In this document: piece after piece, positions 42,916 through 50,791 of the stretch
How the letters are laid out: each line of letters opens with the position of its first letter
How positions within the stretch are numbered: the first letter of the stretch is position 1
Source of the DNA: JBCBGF01 sp039193455
GTDB taxonomy: Bacteria; Pseudomonadota; Alphaproteobacteria; Rhodobacterales; Rhodobacteraceae
DNA: 64,000 bases
Direction of reading: 5' to 3'
Assembly (NCBI GenBank): GCA_039193455.1
Contig: JBCCWO010000016.1
Location: 1-64,000 of the forward strand
Program-made: the position numbers and the translations under genes
Notes under the pieces: model-generated
What the model saw: the letters and a program-made list of their open reading frames with translations, nothing else
What the model was told of the DNA's origin: nothing
The model's database searches: none

Positions 42916-44070
42916 TCAGGCGGCCTCGGTCAGGGCGGCGATCTCGGCCTCGAACGCCCAGGCAAGCCAGGGCATCAGCGCCTGCAGATCGGCGGTCTCT
43001 ACCGTTCCGCCGCACCAGATCCGCAATCCCGGCGGCGCATCGCGATAGGCACCGATGTCATAGGCGACGCCCTCGGTCTCCAACCGCTTGGCCACCGCCT
43101 TGGCAAAGGCCGCACCATCGCTGATCCGCGCATCCGAAAACTTCAGACAAACGCTGGTGTTCGACCGCGTCGTCGGATCCGCCGCGAGGAAATCGATCCA
43201 GTCGTGGTGGGCCACAAACGTCTCTATTGCTGCGGTATTCGCGTCTGCCCGCGCGATCAGCCCGGCCAGCCCACCCACACTGCGCGCCCAAGCCAGCGCC
43301 TGAAGATAGTCTTCCACGGCCAGCATCGACGGCGTGTTGATCGTGGCCCCTTCAAAGATGCCCTCGATCAGTTTCCCGCCCTTGGTCAGCCGGAAAATCT
43401 TCGGCAACGGCCAGGCCGGCGTATAGCTTTCCAGACGTTCCACGGCCCGGGGGCTCAGGATCAGCATCCCATGCGCCGCCTCACCGCCCAGCACCTTCTG
43501 CCAGGAGAATGTGGTGACATCGAGCGCCTCCCAGGGCAGGTCCATCGCAAACGCCGCCGAGGTCGCATCACAGATCGTCAAACCCGCCCGATCCGCTGGA
43601 ATAGACACTGTTCTTGGCACCCGAACACCGCTCGTCGTGCCGTTCCAGGTGAAGACGACATCCTTGTCGAAATCCACCTGTGCAAAGTCGACAATATCGC
43701 CGTAGTCCGCGGTGCGCACCGTCGCATCAAGCTTGAGCTGCTTGACCGCATCCGTCACCCATCCCGCGCCAAAGCTTTCCCACGCGAGGACTTCCACGCC
43801 CCGCGCACCCAAAAGCGACCACATCGCCATCTCAACAGCGCCGGTGTCCGACGCAGGCACGATGCCGATGCGGTAATCGTCTGGAATCCCCAGCAAATCC
43901 CGCGTCTCTTCGATCGCAGCTTTCAGTTTGGCCTTGCCAACCGCAGCGCGATGCGACCGGCCCAACGCAGCGTCGGACAGACCATCCAGGGTAAATGTGG
44001 GGGGCTTGGCACAGGGGCCAGAAGAAAAACGCGGATTGACCGGCCGCGTCGCCGGTGTCGTGGTGCTCAT
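42916..44070 (-). CDS. serC: Phosphoserine aminotransferase
   Basis: 384 residues. This PLP enzyme converts 3-phosphohydroxypyruvate and glutamate to phosphoserine. NPRFSSGPCAKPP is the N-terminal signature. FSWQKVLGGEAAHGMLILSPRAVERL carries the PLP Lys. The length and PP...F.L motifs match the alphaproteobacterial form. ATG 44070 is chosen because it is preceded by AAGGA inside the second hairpin of a serC-type RNA leader. It is the first gene of the serC-serA operon and diverges from the guanidine operon. Confidence 0.96.
   Translation of the reverse strand: MSTTTPATRPVNPRFSSGPCAKPPTFTLDGLSDAALGRSHRAAVGKAKLKAAIEETRDLLGIPDDYRIGIVPASDTGAVEMAMWSLLGARGVEVLAWESFGAGWVTDAVKQLKLDATVRTADYGDIVDFAQVDFDKDVVFTWNGTTSGVRVPRTVSIPADRAGLTICDATSAAFAMDLPWEALDVTTFSWQKVLGGEAAHGMLILSPRAVERLESYTPAWPLPKIFRLTKGGKLIEGIFEGATINTPSMLAVEDYLQALAWARSVGGLAGLIARADANTAAIETFVAHHDWIDFLAADPTTRSNTSVCLKFSDARISDGAAFAKAVAKRLETEGVAYDIGAYRDAPPGLRIWCGGTVETADLQALMPWLAWAFEAEIAALTEAA
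43601..43612 (+). repeat. Copy of the recurring word ATAGACACTGTT (in serC)
   Basis: The same 12 bases occur at 52123-52134. Related words sit at 40208, 41885, 53601, 53970 (opposite strand), 54634 and 55890. It reads antisense through serC, in codons that are rare for this genome. Confidence 0.6.
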
Positions 44071-44115
44071 CTGAGATATCCTTCCAGATATATGCCCCTC
44101 GTTGGGGAGGGGTGT
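44071..44115 (-). ncRNA. serC RNA motif in the serC leader
   Basis: On the minus strand, two small hairpins abut the serC ATG: CCCCTC/GAGGGG (44095-44112) and ATATC-TGGAAG-GATAT (44076-44091), the second with the AAGGA ribosome-binding site in its loop and right arm. This two-hairpin layout directly before serC is the known alphaproteobacterial serC motif, a presumed cis-regulator of serine synthesis. Confidence 0.75.
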
Positions 44116-44324
44116 CCCACGGACGCTGCTACGGAACGGAGAAAAGAATGGCAAGGGCGTTTGGTGCGACCGACCACCCCATTCCGCCCAATGTCTTCAT
44201 CCTTCGCCACCGGGTTCGACACGGACGGTCGCAAACGCACAAAAATCAGGCGTGGCGGCACCGTTGGCGCCGCGCGCCCGGCAAACTGCGTGACATACGG
44301 GAACGGTCCCGCACGCTGTTAGTC

Positions 44325-44436
44325 GCAGGTCGTCTAGGGTTCCGCCGCACCTCCTCCCGCGGGGCTGGTCCGAGAGACGACGCCCGCGCGGCCAACTCCG
44401 CCCGGGTACACGGCGGGACAAAATCCCGGGAGAGCA
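44325..44436 (+). ncRNA. Guanidine-I riboswitch (ykkC-yxkD type)
   Basis: The three conserved blocks occur in order: CTAGGGTTCCG (44334-44344), CTGGTCCGAGAGA (44365-44377) and ACACGGCGGGACAAAATCCC (44408-44427) followed by GGGAGAG. They match the guanidine-I aptamer as I know it. It lies about 90 nt upstream of an ABC transporter/ureohydrolase operon. Guanidine binding should turn the operon on. Confidence 0.93.
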
Positions 44437-44448
44437 CTGCACCTGGTT

Positions 44449-44503
44449 TGACCGATCTCTCAGGTTCCGCCTCGGTCACCCCCTTTTTCTCGTTTGGCGG
44501 AAC
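44449..44503 (+). promoter_or_regulatory. Putative expression platform of the guanidine riboswitch
   Basis: TGACCGA (44449-44455) pairs with TCGGTCA (44472-44478) ahead of CCCCCTTTTT, a plausible terminator. GTTCCGCC (44464-44471), inside that loop, is perfectly complementary to GGCGGAAC (44496-44503), giving an alternative hairpin. CTCTC at 44457-44461 can also pair with GAGAG at the aptamer end. Which fold is the ON state is not determined here. Confidence 0.6.
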
Positions 44504-44522
44504 GTCGCTAGGGGGATCACCC

Positions 44523-45584
44523 ATGTTTGCACTTCGCCATCTCGCTGCCGCTGCCGCCGCCGCCCTTGCGGTGGGCTTCGCAGCCCCGTCCGTTGCGCAG
44601 GAAAAAACGGAATTCCGCGTCGCCTGGTCAATCTATGTCGGCTGGATGCCCTGGGGCTATCTGGAAGACAGCGGCATCATGGACAAATGGGCCGAGAAAT
44701 ACGGAATCGATGTCGAGATCGTTCAAATTAACGATTACGTCGAGTCGATCAACCAATACACCGCCGGCGCGTTCGATGGCGTCTCGGCCACGAATATGGA
44801 TACGCTGTCGATCCCATCGGGCGGCGGGGTGGATACCACCGCGCTGATCGTGGGCGATTTCTCGAACGGCAATGACGCGGTGATCCTCAAAGGCGACGGC
44901 GATCTGGCCAGCCTTGCGGGCAAGCCGGTAAACCTCGTGGAACTGTCGGTGTCGCACTACCTGCTGGCCCGCGCTTTGGACAGCGTGGACCTGCGCGAGG
45001 CCGATCTGGCGAGCGTGATCAACACCTCGGATGCCGACATGATCGCGGCCTTTGCCACCGATGATGTTGAAGCGGTTGTGACGTGGAATCCGCTCGTCTC
45101 CACCATTCTGGAAGATCCGAGCGCCACCAAGCTCTTCGACAGCTCCGATATCCCCGGCGAGATCATCGATCTGATGGTGGTGAACACCGAAACGCTCACC
45201 GCGAACCCTGATTTCGGCAAGGCCATGGTGGGCGCCTGGTATGAGGTAATGGGCCTCATGGCTGCGGGGGACGCAGAGGTTCTGACCGCGATGGCCGAAG
45301 CCTCGGGCACGGATCTGGAAGGCTACAAGGCGCAGCTTGCCTCGACCGAGATGTTCTATGACCCCGCCGATGCGGTGGCCTTCACGCAAGGTGCGGAACT
45401 GCCGGCGACCATGGTCAGCGTGGCCGAGTTCCTGTTCGACAAGGGCATCCTCGGCGAAGGCGCGCCGTCTGCGGATTTCGTCGGCGTGGCCTATCCGGAT
45501 GGGTCGACCACGGGCGACGCGAACAACGTCAAGTTCCGCTTTGACACGACCTACATGCAGATGGCCGCCGACGGCGCACTGTAA
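44523..45584 (+). CDS. ABC transporter substrate-binding protein (guanidine uptake)
   Basis: 353 residues from ATG 44523, which follows AGGGGG by 7 nt; the longer open frame upstream would run through the riboswitch and is rejected. The signal peptide MFALRHLAAAAAAALAVGFAAPSVAQ directs it to the periplasm. The mature protein (FRVAWSIYVGWMPWGYLEDSGIMDKWAEKYGI...) belongs to the NitT/TauT-like group previously linked to 'urea carboxylase' loci, now known to be guanidine loci. With the riboswitch upstream and a ureohydrolase downstream, guanidine is the likely ligand, rather than nitrate or taurine. Confidence 0.88.
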   Translation: MFALRHLAAAAAAALAVGFAAPSVAQEKTEFRVAWSIYVGWMPWGYLEDSGIMDKWAEKYGIDVEIVQINDYVESINQYTAGAFDGVSATNMDTLSIPSGGGVDTTALIVGDFSNGNDAVILKGDGDLASLAGKPVNLVELSVSHYLLARALDSVDLREADLASVINTSDADMIAAFATDDVEAVVTWNPLVSTILEDPSATKLFDSSDIPGEIIDLMVVNTETLTANPDFGKAMVGAWYEVMGLMAAGDAEVLTAMAEASGTDLEGYKAQLASTEMFYDPADAVAFTQGAELPATMVSVAEFLFDKGILGEGAPSADFVGVAYPDGSTTGDANNVKFRFDTTYMQMAADGAL

Positions 45585-45610
45585 GCGCCACGTCTTCGGA
45601 GGGCAGAGCC

Positions 45611-46423
45611 ATGCGGCTCATCAACCGCGCGCCGGGGGTCGCGCTCAAGGCGGCTCTGATCGCTCTGCCCTTCGTCTTATGCTTTGTAGCCTACAGCATC
45701 GGGTCGCAGATCCGGCTGGCCGAGAACCCTTCGGACAAGCTCCTCCCCGCTCCATCGACGATCGCGGCCACGGCCGAGCGGCTGTTCACCGAACCGGACC
45801 GCCGGTCTGACCGCATCCTGCTCTGGCACGATACGGCGGCCAGCTTGCAAAGGCTGTTCCTCGGCGTGGGGATCTCTGCGGCGCTGGCCACGATCATCGG
45901 CCTTCTCATCGGCCTGTTGCCCCACGTGCGCGCCTCGCTCGCGGGGTTCGTCGCGGTTCTGTCGATGATCCCCCCGCTGGCCGTCTTACCGATCCTCTTC
46001 ATCGTCTTCGGTCTGGGCGAGCTGTCGAAAGTCGTCCTGATCATCGTCGGCATCCTGCCCTTCCTGATCCGCGATCTTTCGGCCCGTGTGATCGAGATCC
46101 CGCGCGAGATGATCGTGAAGGCAGAAACGCTGGGGGCCTCAAGCCTTGTGATCGGGTTGCGCGTGGCCTTGCCGCAAATCCTGCCGCGCCTGATCCAGGC
46201 CGTGCGGCTGTCGCTTGGCCCCGCCTGGCTGTTTCTTATCGCCGCCGAGGCGATCGCATCGGAACAGGGGCTGGGGTACCGCATCTTTCTGGTGCGACGC
46301 TTCCTCGCCATGGACGTGATCCTGACCTACGTGATCTGGATCACCCTTCTGGCCTTCCTGATGGATCTTGCGCTGCGCTGGCTCTCGCGCCGTCTGTTCC
46401 CCTGGGCCGAGGCGGGGCTATGA
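45611..46423 (+). CDS. ABC transporter permease, NitT/TauT type (guanidine uptake)
   Basis: 270 residues with six hydrophobic helices. The EAA loop that contacts the ATPase reads EMIVKAETLGASSLVIGLRVALPQILP. The long N-terminal loop after the first helix faces the periplasm. It lies 26 bp after the binding protein and its stop overlaps the ATPase start (ATGA), so the three genes form one transporter. Specificity is inferred from the riboswitch and hydrolase. Confidence 0.92.
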   Translation: MRLINRAPGVALKAALIALPFVLCFVAYSIGSQIRLAENPSDKLLPAPSTIAATAERLFTEPDRRSDRILLWHDTAASLQRLFLGVGISAALATIIGLLIGLLPHVRASLAGFVAVLSMIPPLAVLPILFIVFGLGELSKVVLIIVGILPFLIRDLSARVIEIPREMIVKAETLGASSLVIGLRVALPQILPRLIQAVRLSLGPAWLFLIAAEAIASEQGLGYRIFLVRRFLAMDVILTYVIWITLLAFLMDLALRWLSRRLFPWAEAGL

Positions 46424-47187
46424 GCTTTGTGACTGCCACCGATATCTTTCAGTCCTACGGCGGGCGCGCGATCCTTGAACGCGTGAACGTCACGGTCGAC
46501 GAAGGCGAGTTCATCTCCATCGTCGGGGCCTCGGGCTGCGGCAAATCCACGTTCCTGCGCCTGCTCTTGGCGCAAGAGCGTCCCACCCGTGGCGAAATTC
46601 GCGTTGCCGGTGCCGAGCCCGCGCAGGAACCGGGGCTGGACCGGGGTGTGGTGTTCCAGCGCTATTCGGTCTTCCCGCACATGACCGTGCGCGAAAACAT
46701 CGTGGCGGGCGAAAGCTTCCGCACCCGGTGGGGCGCCTTTCGCGGGGCCGAGCGGCGCGCAGCACTGGCGCGTGCGGATGAGACGCTTGCCCGGATCGGG
46801 CTGGACCATGTGGCTGACAACTACCCGGCAACCCTGTCCGGCGGCATGCAGCAACGCCTCGCCATCGGGCAGGCGCTGACGGCGAAACCGCGCATCCTGC
46901 TGCTCGACGAACCCTTCGGCGCGCTCGATCCGGGTACGCGGTTGTCGATGCATGACTTCCTGCAGGATTTGCGGGCCGAGACCGGCATGACCGTCTTTAT
47001 GGTCACTCACGATCTGGAAGAGGGCTTCAAGCTGTGCGACCGGGTTCTGGTGTTAGACAATCCCCGCTGGGACCCGACCGACCCCAACGCCTATGGCGCC
47101 ACCATCACTTACGACTTCGACGCCCGCGACGGCGGCATCCCCTATCAACGCCTTACGGAGGAAACCCATGTTCTTCGCCCCGCCTGA
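46420..47187 (+). CDS. ABC transporter ATP-binding protein (guanidine uptake)
   Basis: 255 residues. Walker A is GASGCGKST (36-44), Q-loop VVFQRYSVFPHM, ABC signature LSGGMQQ (139-145), Walker B ILLLDEPFG (159-167) and switch His in VTHDLEEG. It is closest in style to NitT/TauT-family ATPases. The last about 40 residues form an extra tail. It overlaps the permease by 4 bp and the downstream ureohydrolase by 20 bp, so the operon is very tightly packed. Confidence 0.94.
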   Translation: MSFVTATDIFQSYGGRAILERVNVTVDEGEFISIVGASGCGKSTFLRLLLAQERPTRGEIRVAGAEPAQEPGLDRGVVFQRYSVFPHMTVRENIVAGESFRTRWGAFRGAERRAALARADETLARIGLDHVADNYPATLSGGMQQRLAIGQALTAKPRILLLDEPFGALDPGTRLSMHDFLQDLRAETGMTVFMVTHDLEEGFKLCDRVLVLDNPRWDPTDPNAYGATITYDFDARDGGIPYQRLTEETHVLRPA

Positions 47188-48415
47188 CCGTACCCGGTCA
47201 CACCACCCCGGCGATCTCAGGCGGGACGACCGCCGCCATCACCACCCCGATCTGAGTAAGCTGCAGGGCTGGAAATCCATGCAGGCCGAGGCGGACATCC
47301 CCGAGGGCCGGTGGGAGGAAGAGCGGAAATGGGCGCTTCGCATGGGTCTGACGGGGGCGGACAGTATCGAGGACAAGTCGATCCCGACCTTTGCGCGGGG
47401 CGAGCTGCCCCATTACGCCGGGATCAACACGTTTCTGAACGCGCCCTACGCCGAGGATGTGACCGAGGTGGGCGACTATGATGCGACCGCGCTTGGCATC
47501 CCCTTCGATGGGGGGACCACCTATCGCCCTGGGACGCGGTTCGGGCCACAGGGCATTCGCAAGATCTCTTCGCTCTACACGCCCTACAATTACGAGATGG
47601 GGATCGACCTGCGCGAGCAGATGACGCTGTGCGATGCGGGCGATGTGTTCACCATTCCCGCCAATATCGAGAAAAGCTTTGACCAGATCAGCCGCGCGGT
47701 GAGCCACGTGTTCTCGTCCGGCAGCTTCCCGATCATGATGGGGGGCGATCACTCCATCGGCTTTCCCTGCGTGCGCGGTATCGCGGAGTGCACATCGAAG
47801 AAGATCGGCATCGTCCACTTCGACCGCCACGCCGACATCCAGGAAAAAGACCTGGATGAACGGATGCATACGACCCCTTGGTTCCACTCCACGAACCTGC
47901 CCAATGTGCCCGCCAGAAACCTGGTACAAGTGGGCATCGGCGGCTGGCAGGTCCCGCGCGAGGCGGTGAAGGTCGCGCGCGAGCGTGAGACCAACATCAT
48001 CACAATGAGCGACATGGAGAAGATGGGCGTCGACAAGACCGCCGAGATGGCGCTGGAGATGGCGTGGGACGGGGTCGATATGGTCTATATGTCCTTCGAC
48101 ATTGACAGCATCGATTGCGGTTTTGTCCCTGGCACCGGCTGGCCCGAACCGGGCGGGTTTTTGCCGCGCGAGGCGCTGGCGCTCGCCTCCAAGGTTGCTG
48201 CTGAGGGCATTTGCGGGATGGAACTGGTCGAGGTCTCGCCACCCTACGACCAATCCGAGATCACCGCCCTCATGGGCACCCGCGTGATCGTGGACGTGCT
48301 GGGCAGCCTCGTGGCCTCGGGCAACCTGGGCAAGCACAAGGGACATATCGACAAACCCGTCACCATCCCGCCGGGCGAGGATGCAGGCCGCAGGAGGTGG
48401 TGCAATGCCACATGA
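47168..48415 (+). CDS. Ureohydrolase, candidate nickel-dependent guanidine hydrolase (GdmH-like)
   Basis: 415 residues, about 100 longer than agmatinase or arginase. The extra length is an N-terminal extension of roughly 105 residues that starts with a His-containing segment (RRHHHPDLS). All six metal ligands are present: His195 (GGDHSIG), Asp219, His221 and Asp223 (HFDRHADIQ), and Asp311 and Asp313 (SFDIDSID). The substrate loop has TTYRPGTRFGP and GTGWPEPGG, with Trp325 where agmatinases usually have another residue. ATG 47168 follows GGAGGAAA. In cyanobacteria a ureohydrolase of this type is a Ni-dependent guanidine hydrolase giving urea and ammonia. The riboswitch and transporter strongly support the same activity here; agmatinase is the fallback. 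Confidence 0.85.
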   Translation: MFFAPPDRTRSHHPGDLRRDDRRHHHPDLSKLQGWKSMQAEADIPEGRWEEERKWALRMGLTGADSIEDKSIPTFARGELPHYAGINTFLNAPYAEDVTEVGDYDATALGIPFDGGTTYRPGTRFGPQGIRKISSLYTPYNYEMGIDLREQMTLCDAGDVFTIPANIEKSFDQISRAVSHVFSSGSFPIMMGGDHSIGFPCVRGIAECTSKKIGIVHFDRHADIQEKDLDERMHTTPWFHSTNLPNVPARNLVQVGIGGWQVPREAVKVARERETNIITMSDMEKMGVDKTAEMALEMAWDGVDMVYMSFDIDSIDCGFVPGTGWPEPGGFLPREALALASKVAAEGICGMELVEVSPPYDQSEITALMGTRVIVDVLGSLVASGNLGKHKGHIDKPVTIPPGEDAGRRRWCNAT

Positions 48416-48818
48416 CATCGTTAACGGATCGATTGGGCACAACCACGCGCATGATCATCTGCACTCACACCTGAAACCGGAAGACGAAGCGGCCGATCTG
48501 CAACTGCTGACCGCCCAATTCATCGAGGGGTTCCTAAAGGCCAGCGACAAGCCAAGCTATCTGCGCATCGCCGGTGTCCCGTTTGAGATCGCGGGCGAAA
48601 ACGGGGCGGCGGGGCTTAAGCTTGTCGATGTGGAACTGCGCACCGAATGGCAGGTCGGCACCGCGAGCCCGGGCTTTGGCACCCGCGAACTCAGCTATCT
48701 TCCGTTTCCGGGCGAGATGGTGAGCGAAAGAACCAACATGTCCCTCGTCTATGTCTCAATCGAGAAGAAGGACGTGATGGATATCAAGGAGTTTCTGGCC
48801 AAGAAGCGCGCGGGATAG
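48405..48818 (+). CDS. Small protein with His-rich N-terminus, candidate metal chaperone for the ureohydrolase
   Basis: 137 residues; ATG 48405 has AGGAGGTG upstream and overlaps the ureohydrolase stop by 11 bp. Residues 12-22 read HNHAHDHLHSH, six His in eleven residues, a classic metal-binding stretch. The rest (LQLLTAQFIEGFLK..., VPFEIAGENGAAGLKLVDVELRTEWQVG, SLVYVSIEKKDVMDIKEFL) is a compact soluble domain that I do not recognise. In cyanobacteria the guanidine hydrolase needs HypA/HypB-like nickel chaperones. No hypA or hypB is present here, so this protein may take that role. This is inference from position and His content. Confidence 0.65.
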   Translation: MPHDIVNGSIGHNHAHDHLHSHLKPEDEAADLQLLTAQFIEGFLKASDKPSYLRIAGVPFEIAGENGAAGLKLVDVELRTEWQVGTASPGFGTRELSYLPFPGEMVSERTNMSLVYVSIEKKDVMDIKEFLAKKRAG

Positions 48819-48831
48819 GCACGGCGGCGCG

Positions 48832-49743
48832 TCATTCACTCAGCAGGTCCGGCACATGCTCTTCTGCAAGGGTGATCGTTGCGTCAACCCGCGCGATGCG
48901 GCGCGCGCCCGGGCGAAACGTCAGGTAGACCGGGAAAGAGCGCGAGGTGTAGTCGGGCAGGCACCGCACCAAGGCGCCGCTTGCCAGCGCGTCGTCCAGC
49001 ATGAATTCCGGCAGAAACGCAAACCCCCGGCCTGCCAGCGCAAGGTCGAGAAGGATCGAGAAGCTGCGCACCGCAAACGGACCCCCAACGTCGACTGAGC
49101 ATTCCCTATCCTTGCGGAACAGCGTCCACGCGGTCCGGGTGCGATCCCCGCGAAAGATCAGGCACGGGGCGGCTGCCAGATCCTCGGGCACCGTGATCGG
49201 ATGCGCGCGCAGGACCTCCGGCGCCCCGACCACCAACGCGCGAAAGGCGCCAAGCCGCCGCGCAACCAGCCGCTCGTCCTTGAATGTGCCGACGCGGAAG
49301 GCAAGGTCGGTCCCCGGATCCTGCATATCCTCAAACGCGTAGTTCGTCCGCATTACAAGCCGAAGGTCTGGGTGCCGGGCCTGCGCGATGGGGAACAGGG
49401 TCGCCGCGATCCGGCCACCGAATTCCGGCGTCGCGGCAATGCCGACTTGCCCCGACACACCCGCACTTTCCTCGCGCGCGATATCATCCAGCAAGTCGAC
49501 CTCAGCCAGGATTGAGCGAATGCGCTGATCCAGACGCTCCCCCACCGGGGTCAGTTTGACCGCCCGGGCGCCCCTTTCCAGCAATGGCACGCCAAGATGC
49601 GCCTCAAGCTGTGCCACATGTCGGCTTACGCCGGACTTGGCGATCCCCAGCCGCTCCGCCGCGGCGCTGATCCCACCCAGACGCGCCACGGTGCTGAAGC
49701 AGCGCAGAGCGGTGAGTCCCATCGTTCCAATACTTTGAACCAT
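48832..49743 (-). CDS. LysR-family transcriptional regulator
   Basis: 303 residues from ATG 49743. The N-terminal HTH reads LRCFSTVARLGGISAAAERLGIAKSGVSRHVAQLEAHLG. The effector domain follows from about residue 90 (GQVGIAATPEFGG). A 17-bp palindrome overlaps the ATG, so MGLTAL at 49722 is an alternative start. It diverges from an SDR gene, which it probably controls together with the second SDR gene. It converges with the guanidine operon end, 13 bp away, without evident functional link. Confidence 0.9.
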   Translation of the reverse strand: MVQSIGTMGLTALRCFSTVARLGGISAAAERLGIAKSGVSRHVAQLEAHLGVPLLERGARAVKLTPVGERLDQRIRSILAEVDLLDDIAREESAGVSGQVGIAATPEFGGRIAATLFPIAQARHPDLRLVMRTNYAFEDMQDPGTDLAFRVGTFKDERLVARRLGAFRALVVGAPEVLRAHPITVPEDLAAAPCLIFRGDRTRTAWTLFRKDRECSVDVGGPFAVRSFSILLDLALAGRGFAFLPEFMLDDALASGALVRCLPDYTSRSFPVYLTFRPGARRIARVDATITLAEEHVPDLLSE

Positions 49744-49751
49744 TGGTTCAA
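49735..49751. promoter_or_regulatory. Palindromic operator at the LysR/SDR divergent promoter
   Basis: TTGAACCATTGGTTCAA has perfect 7-bp arms around ATT. It covers the first codons of the longest lysR frame and lies 90 bp from the divergent SDR start, consistent with autoregulation. Confidence 0.65.
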
Positions 49752-49840
49752 TTCTTTCCTACTGTTCTGATAATTTGGCAAGTCGTATCTCCGGTGCACA
49801 GCACAACTCCCCCAGTGGAGCGATCAAACGGAGAGAGAAG

Positions 49841-50725
49841 ATGAACATCTTGATTACAGCTGCCAGCAGCGGTTTTGGCGCCTTGATCGTGGCCGAACTG
49901 ATCAAGGCCGGGCACCGCGTCGTCGGCTCGGTCCGCGACCCTGAGGGGCGCAATGCGCCCGCGGTCGAAAACCTGCGTGCCCTTGGGGCCGAGGTTGTCG
50001 AGATCGACGTGACCGATGATGCCTCGGTCGAGACCGGGGTGGCCCAGGCACGGGCCGTGCTGGGCGACATCGACGTCCTGATCAACAACGCCGGGATTGG
50101 CGCGCATGGCCTGCAAGAGAACTTTTCGGCACGCGATTTCCAACGGTTGTTCGACATCAACGTCTTTGGCGTTCAGCGGATGGTCCGCGCGGTCCTGCCC
50201 GAGATGCGCACGCGCGGTTCGGGTCTTGTCCTGAACATCTCCAGCCTTTTGGGCCGCGTGGTTCTGCCGTTTTACGGCCCCTACAACGCAACCAAATGGG
50301 CGCTTGAGGCGATGAGCGAGAACTATCGCGTGGAACTCAGCCAGTTTGGCGTGGATGTAGCCGTGATCGAGCCCGGCGGCTTTCCGACGGCATTCATTGG
50401 TAATCTGATGCAGCCGTCCGCGCGCGACCGTGATCCAGGCTATGGCGAGATGGCCCAAGCCCCAGAGGCAGCACTTGGCGGGTTTTCTGAGTTTCTGGCG
50501 GCGAACCCGCAACAGACACCCCAGTTGGTCGCCGATGCAGTTCTGTCGGTGATCGACGCAAACCCCGGCACGCGTCCCCTCCGGACCGAGGTAGATCGGA
50601 TCGGCATGGGCGATCTGGTCAAGCCGATGAACGATCAGGCCGCAGAAGCGACAGAAGCGCTGTTCACAAATCTCGGGATGGCGGACATGCTGAACCTGCG
50701 GGTGGGCGCGTCGCATGCGGCCTGA
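49841..50725 (+). CDS. Short-chain dehydrogenase/reductase
   Basis: 294 residues. The dinucleotide motif is unusual: TAASSGFGALI in place of TGxxxGIG. NNAG is present (VLINNAGIG), with catalytic Ser in NISSLLG and the YxxxK pair in YGPYNATKWALEAM. It is the kind of SDR annotated as NAD(P)-dependent oxidoreductase with broad carbonyl substrates. It starts at ATG 49841 with AGAGAG upstream, diverges from a LysR gene and is followed 66 bp later by another SDR. The substrate is unknown. Confidence 0.88.
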   Translation: MNILITAASSGFGALIVAELIKAGHRVVGSVRDPEGRNAPAVENLRALGAEVVEIDVTDDASVETGVAQARAVLGDIDVLINNAGIGAHGLQENFSARDFQRLFDINVFGVQRMVRAVLPEMRTRGSGLVLNISSLLGRVVLPFYGPYNATKWALEAMSENYRVELSQFGVDVAVIEPGGFPTAFIGNLMQPSARDRDPGYGEMAQAPEAALGGFSEFLAANPQQTPQLVADAVLSVIDANPGTRPLRTEVDRIGMGDLVKPMNDQAAEATEALFTNLGMADMLNLRVGASHAA

Positions 50726-50791
50726 CCCGATCGCGGGCCGATGGTCCCATCGGCCAGCGACACGCCCTCAGACATGCAAGGAGATCGCGCA

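Noticed and set aside
44055..44522. Upstream extension of the substrate-binding protein frame
   Set aside because: It would translate the riboswitch and its hairpins. The signal peptide and SD at 44510-44523 fix the start at 44523.
44523..47187. Taurine or nitrate transporter feeding Xsc
   Set aside because: The family can carry these, and xsc is in the window, but the guanidine riboswitch and the downstream ureohydrolase point to guanidine. xsc is 40 kb away.
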